DNA of 64,000 bases from Pseudomonas fluorescens. Lineage in GTDB: Bacteria; Pseudomonadota; Gammaproteobacteria; Pseudomonadales; Pseudomonadaceae. The position numbers and the translations under genes are program-made. Shown here one piece after another: positions 61,226 through 64,000 of this stretch. Location: positions 6,150,501 through 6,214,500 of the forward strand of contig NZ_CP015225.1 of NCBI RefSeq assembly GCF_001623525.1, in the 5' to 3' direction. Under the pieces are notes generated by a model. It saw only the letters and a list, made by a program, of their open reading frames with translations. It was not told where the DNA came from and made no database searches. The first letter of the stretch is position 1; the number at the start of each line of letters is the position of its first letter.

Positions 61226-61708
61226 TCAGCAAGCCGTGAGGGTCTCGTGTTCCTTGTGCACCGTCGTCTTGAATTGCCGCAAGTCTGCGTCTTCAGCGAA
61301 GGCATGGACATCGGCAAGCAAATGCGGATAGCGATCAAGCAGGCGCATCAGCAAGATCAACGCCTTGGGTGGCACTACCTCGCCGCGCTCGTAGCGGGAA
61401 AACGCATTGTGTCCACCGCCCGATAGCAGCAGTACCGCTTCCTTTTGCGATAGATGCAGTTTGCGCCGGACACGTTTGATCTCTTCGCCGATCATTCGCC
61501 TGGCCGCGTTGACCAGCTCATCACCTGCGTGGTCGTAGCGATCCGAGCAGCTTGAATCGAGCTCGACTTCGCCGCACATCTGACATTCCCAGCCAGACAA
61601 GTCATCGACCCGGCGTTCCAGTCCCTTGACGCTCATGGTTTCGCCGCGACCTTCGAAATGCAACATGCCCTCCGGGGCACCACAGCTGAAGCATTGCTGG
61701 TGTTTCAT
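61226..61708 (-). CDS. mqsA: MqsA-like antitoxin and repressor
   Basis: A 160-residue type II antitoxin. The N-terminal zinc domain has Cys6, Cys9, Cys42 and Cys45 (CFSC and CQMC). The C-terminal XRE helix-turn-helix (about 70-130) includes LSQKEAVLLLSGGGHNAFSRYERGEV, in which NAFSRYERG is the MqsA DNA-contact sequence. It is about 30 residues longer than E. coli MqsA (131), mainly at the C-terminus. It overlaps the toxin gene by 4 bp and should neutralise MqsR and bind the palindrome upstream. Confidence 0.9.
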   Translation of the reverse strand: MKHQQCFSCGAPEGMLHFEGRGETMSVKGLERRVDDLSGWECQMCGEVELDSSCSDRYDHAGDELVNAARRMIGEEIKRVRRKLHLSQKEAVLLLSGGGHNAFSRYERGEVVPPKALILLMRLLDRYPHLLADVHAFAEDADLRQFKTTVHKEHETLTAC

Positions 61709-62016
61709 GAGTTTTTCTCCTTGAAGGAAATTACCGGTGGGCCTCCGCTGGGGCGGTACGTCACCTTCAGGTAAATCTGCAGACCGTGTGAATTGGCGTG
61801 GTAGACGTCATGCCAGACTCGATGATCGTCATAGGTGGTCATCGATTTGTAGAACTGTTTTCGCTCCAGCCCATGGATGACCTGCTGCATGTCCGAGACG
61901 TTTAAACCGAGCGTCCGAGCAGTGTTCTTCGCAGTGCTGGTGAACGCTTTCCCTTTAAGCCGCCTGACATCTGCCTGTATCGCCGCCAGGGCGTAGTGGG
62001 GTGTGTTCTTTTCCAT
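61705..62016 (-). CDS. mqsR: MqsR-like mRNA interferase toxin
   Basis: A 103-residue RelE-fold toxin that in E. coli cleaves mRNA at GCU. It starts MEKNTPHYAL and has the hallmark FYKSMTTYDDHRVWHDVYH and QIYLKVTYRP, ending ISFKEKNS. Of the proposed E. coli catalytic residues Lys56, Gln68 and Tyr81, the Lys (in FYKS) and Tyr (in QIYLK) are kept, but the Gln is His (VWHD versus IWQD). The gene precedes the antitoxin, the unusual order typical of mqsRA. Confidence 0.92.
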   Translation of the reverse strand: MEKNTPHYALAAIQADVRRLKGKAFTSTAKNTARTLGLNVSDMQQVIHGLERKQFYKSMTTYDDHRVWHDVYHANSHGLQIYLKVTYRPSGGPPVISFKEKNS

Positions 62017-62037
62017 GGAACGGCGTGCCTTGTCCTT

Positions 62038-62062
62038 AAAATTACCCTCAAAGGGTAATTTT
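62038..62062 (-). promoter_or_regulatory. Operator palindrome of mqsRA
   Basis: AAAATTACCCT and AGGGTAATTTT are perfect 11-bp inverted arms around CAA, 22 bp before the mqsR start. Its place in the promoter and its strict dyad fit an MqsA binding site. Confidence 0.8.
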
Positions 62063-62147
62063 GACTAATCGAAAATCTCGTTTCTTTACCTCCCGTTGAC
62101 CCTAGGCGGTTGCCGTCCTACGCGAAGCTGACTAACATGTCAGAAAA

Positions 62148-62168
62148 TTCATCCTATGATTGGATGAA
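62148..62168 (+). promoter_or_regulatory. Palindrome before the GntR gene
   Basis: TTCATCC and GGATGAA form inverted arms around TATGATT, ending 12 bp before the start at 62181. Many FCD-type regulators bind their own promoter at such dyads, so autoregulation is likely. Confidence 0.55.
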
Positions 62169-62180
62169 AGGGCGAATTCT

Positions 62181-62840
62181 ATGTCAGCTATTTCTCCACT
62201 GATGAAACGCTCCCTCGTCGACCAGGCCTTGGAACAATTGCGTCGGCGTATCAGCGATGGTGTGTGGGGCGTCGGCCAGCGCTTGCCCACCGAGCCGGAG
62301 TTGGTGGCGGAGCTGGGTATCAGCCGCAACACCGTGCGTGAAGCCATGCGTGTGCTGGCGTTTTCCGGGTTGATCGAGATCCGCCAGGGCGATGGCAGCT
62401 ACGTGCGGGCGGTGGTTGATCCGCTGGATACGCTCAAGGTGCTATCCCGTTGTTCGCTGGAACAGGCCCGGGAAACCCGGCATATCCTGGAGGTGGAGGC
62501 CATTGGCCTGGCGGCGCTGCGGCGCACCGATGAGGATCTACTTGCCTTGCGCCGGGCGCTGCAAGACAGCGGCGAGCATTATCACGGCGACCTGGAGCAG
62601 TACATCGCCTGCGACCTGGTGTTCCACCGCCTCTTGGTAGATGCCGCGCACAACCCTGCGCTCAGTGAACTCTATCGCTACTTCTCCAGCGTCATCGGCG
62701 CACAGTTGCGCCAGAGCCTCAACATCGCCCCGCGTCATCAGCATGTCTTCGACCTGCACGTCGAAATCCTGGACGCCGTCGAGCAACAGGACCCGCAACG
62801 GGCCAAGTCCCTGTGTCGCCAGTTGATCAATGAACCCTGA
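62181..62840 (+). CDS. GntR-family (FCD) transcriptional regulator
   Basis: A 219-residue regulator. The winged helix (about 8-75) has ALEQLRRRISDGVWGVGQRL, PTEPELVAELGISRNTVREAM and LIEIRQGDGSYV. The FCD effector domain has LDTLKVLSRCSLEQARETRHILEVEA with likely metal or ligand residues in DLVFHRLLVDAAHN. The ATG at 62181 starts MSAISPLMKR; one at 62160 lies within the palindrome and is less likely. It probably controls the MFS gene 43 bp downstream. Confidence 0.87.
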   Translation: MSAISPLMKRSLVDQALEQLRRRISDGVWGVGQRLPTEPELVAELGISRNTVREAMRVLAFSGLIEIRQGDGSYVRAVVDPLDTLKVLSRCSLEQARETRHILEVEAIGLAALRRTDEDLLALRRALQDSGEHYHGDLEQYIACDLVFHRLLVDAAHNPALSELYRYFSSVIGAQLRQSLNIAPRHQHVFDLHVEILDAVEQQDPQRAKSLCRQLINEP

Positions 62841-62883
62841 GCGCTTGAAACCCTGAGCCCCGAACCCCGAACCCGAGCTTTCC

Positions 62884-64000
62884 ATGTCCCGCGACCTGCT
62901 TGACCCTGCCACTTCGACGACGCCCAAACGCGCCGCCGAACTCGAAGAACTGTTGATTGATGCCGAGGCCGACGATGAGCAGGCCCAGCAGCGCCCTCCG
63001 TTGGTGCGCCGGCCCTGGCTGTTGCTGCTCGGGCTGATCCTGGTGGCGCTGAACCTGCGTCCGGCATTGTCGAGCATGGCGCCGTTGCTCAGCGAAGTGT
63101 CAAGAAGCCTCGACCTGTCGGCTGCCCAGGCCGGTTTGCTGACCACATTGCCTGTGCTTTGCCTGGGCCTGTTCGCGCCGCTGGCGCCGGTGCTGGCGCG
63201 GCGCTTCGGTGCCGAGCGCGTGGTGCTGGGGATCTTGTTGACGCTGGCGGGCGGGATTGTCTTGCGCAGCGCCTTCGGCCAGGTCGGGCTGTTTGTCGGC
63301 AGCATCCTGGCCGGCGCGAGTATCGGGGTGATCGGCGTGCTGTTGCCGGGCATCGTCAAGCGCGACTTCGCCAAGCAGGCCGGCACCATGACCGGCGTCT
63401 ACACCATGGCTTTGTGCCTGGGCGCGGCGATGGCGGCCGGGGCGACCGTGCCGCTGAGCGAGCAGCTTGGCCACAGCTGGGCCTTGGGCCTGGGTTTCTG
63501 GGTGGTCCCGGCGCTGCTGGCCTCGGTGTTCTGGTTACCGCAAGTGGGCGAGAAACACGGTGCCCACCAAGTGGCTTATCGAGTCCGCGGCTTGCTGCGT
63601 GATCCCCTGGCCTGGCAAGTGACGTTGTACATGGGGCTGCAATCGTCCCTGGCCTACATCGTCTTTGGCTGGCTGCCGTCGATCCTGATTGGGCGTGGCC
63701 TGACGCCGACCCAGGCCGGGCTCGTGCTATCCGGTTCGGTCATCGTGCAGTTGATCAGTTCCCTCGCGGCGCCCTGGTTGGCAACACGTGGCAAGGACCA
63801 GCGCCTGGCCATCGTGATCGTCATGCTCATGGTCCTGGGCGGGTTGTTCGGTAGCCTCTACGCTCCGCTCGATGGCTTGTGGGGCTGGGCGATCCTGCTG
63901 GGCTTGGGACAGGGCGGATCATTCAGCCTGGCGCTCACACTGATCGTGCTGCGTTCGCGGGACGCCCACGTGGCCGCCAACCTTTCCGGCATGGCCCAGG
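62884..64000 (+). CDS. MFS transporter, CynX/NimT type, cut by the window end
   Basis: The first 372 residues of a major-facilitator protein, open to the end of the window. A cytoplasmic N-terminal tail of about 45 acidic residues precedes the first helix (PWLLLLGLILVALNLRPALSSMAPLL). The motif NLRPALSSM in that helix and the pattern LTTLPVLCLGLFAPLAPVLARRFG are typical of the CynX/NimT family (cyanate or nitroimidazole-type transporters). About ten helices are visible before the cut. The preceding GntR gene is 43 bp away and likely its regulator. Substrate unknown. Confidence 0.9.
   Translation, partial: MSRDLLDPATSTTPKRAAELEELLIDAEADDEQAQQRPPLVRRPWLLLLGLILVALNLRPALSSMAPLLSEVSRSLDLSAAQAGLLTTLPVLCLGLFAPLAPVLARRFGAERVVLGILLTLAGGIVLRSAFGQVGLFVGSILAGASIGVIGVLLPGIVKRDFAKQAGTMTGVYTMALCLGAAMAAGATVPLSEQLGHSWALGLGFWVVPALLASVFWLPQVGEKHGAHQVAYRVRGLLRDPLAWQVTLYMGLQSSLAYIVFGWLPSILIGRGLTPTQAGLVLSGSVIVQLISSLAAPWLATRGKDQRLAIVIVMLMVLGGLFGSLYAPLDGLWGWAILLGLGQGGSFSLALTLIVLRSRDAHVAANLSGMAQ

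Overview
The window is a stretch of a Pseudomonas chromosome, most likely from the P. fluorescens group. The evidence is high-GC coding, the complete twelve-gene alginate operon in Pseudomonas order, the mur/fts/lpxC division cluster, the dauBAR D-arginine locus and many Pseudomonas-type REP palindromes. Assignments come from reading the sequence and known families; no database search was run.

Layout. 1-9.2 kb (+): ftsW, murG, murC, ddlB, ftsQ, ftsA, ftsZ, lpxC, the end of the dcw cluster for septal peptidoglycan and lipid A synthesis. 9.3-10.9 kb: an IS110-family element inserted inside a REP pair. Its 5' noncoding end carries a very convincing bridge RNA. 11.0-19.0 kb (-): a diguanylate cyclase, then an efflux operon (membrane fusion protein, RND pump, response regulator, sensor kinase). 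19.3-25.7 kb: a small conserved-looking ORF, a LysR regulator, and a divergent Aae-type efflux operon (outer membrane factor, FUSC pump, DUF1656, HlyD). 26-27.3 kb (-): an SDR oxidoreductase and a small membrane protein.

27.4-44.0 kb (-): algD-8-44-K-E-G-X-L-I-J-F-A, making, polymerising, acetylating, epimerising and exporting alginate. The operon is interrupted by three REP-type repeats. An 810-bp upstream region is rich in palindromes and direct repeats. 44.9-50.1 kb: yaaA (-), a degenerate NodB-like protein, a PIN-PhoH ATPase and moaC-moaD-moaE. 50.4-54.2 kb: a D-arginine locus (binding protein on +; dauB-dauA-dauR on -). The binding-protein gene, dauA and dauB each carry an apparent one-base expansion of a poly-C run. 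The two outer promoters share a 20-bp element.

54.3-56.5 kb (-): an RhlB-type DEAD-box helicase and a carboxylesterase. 56.7-61.2 kb (+): the aapJQMP general amino-acid ABC transporter behind a consensus-perfect sigma-54 promoter. 61.2-62.1 kb (-): an mqsRA toxin-antitoxin pair with a perfect operator palindrome. 62.2-64.0 kb (+): a GntR/FCD regulator and an MFS transporter cut by the window edge.

The most exciting object is the IS110 bridge RNA. All four guide segments can be paired by eye with the REP target and with the element's own ends, and the folds around them are visible. This explains why the element sits in a REP and predicts further target REPs, one of them inside the alginate operon.
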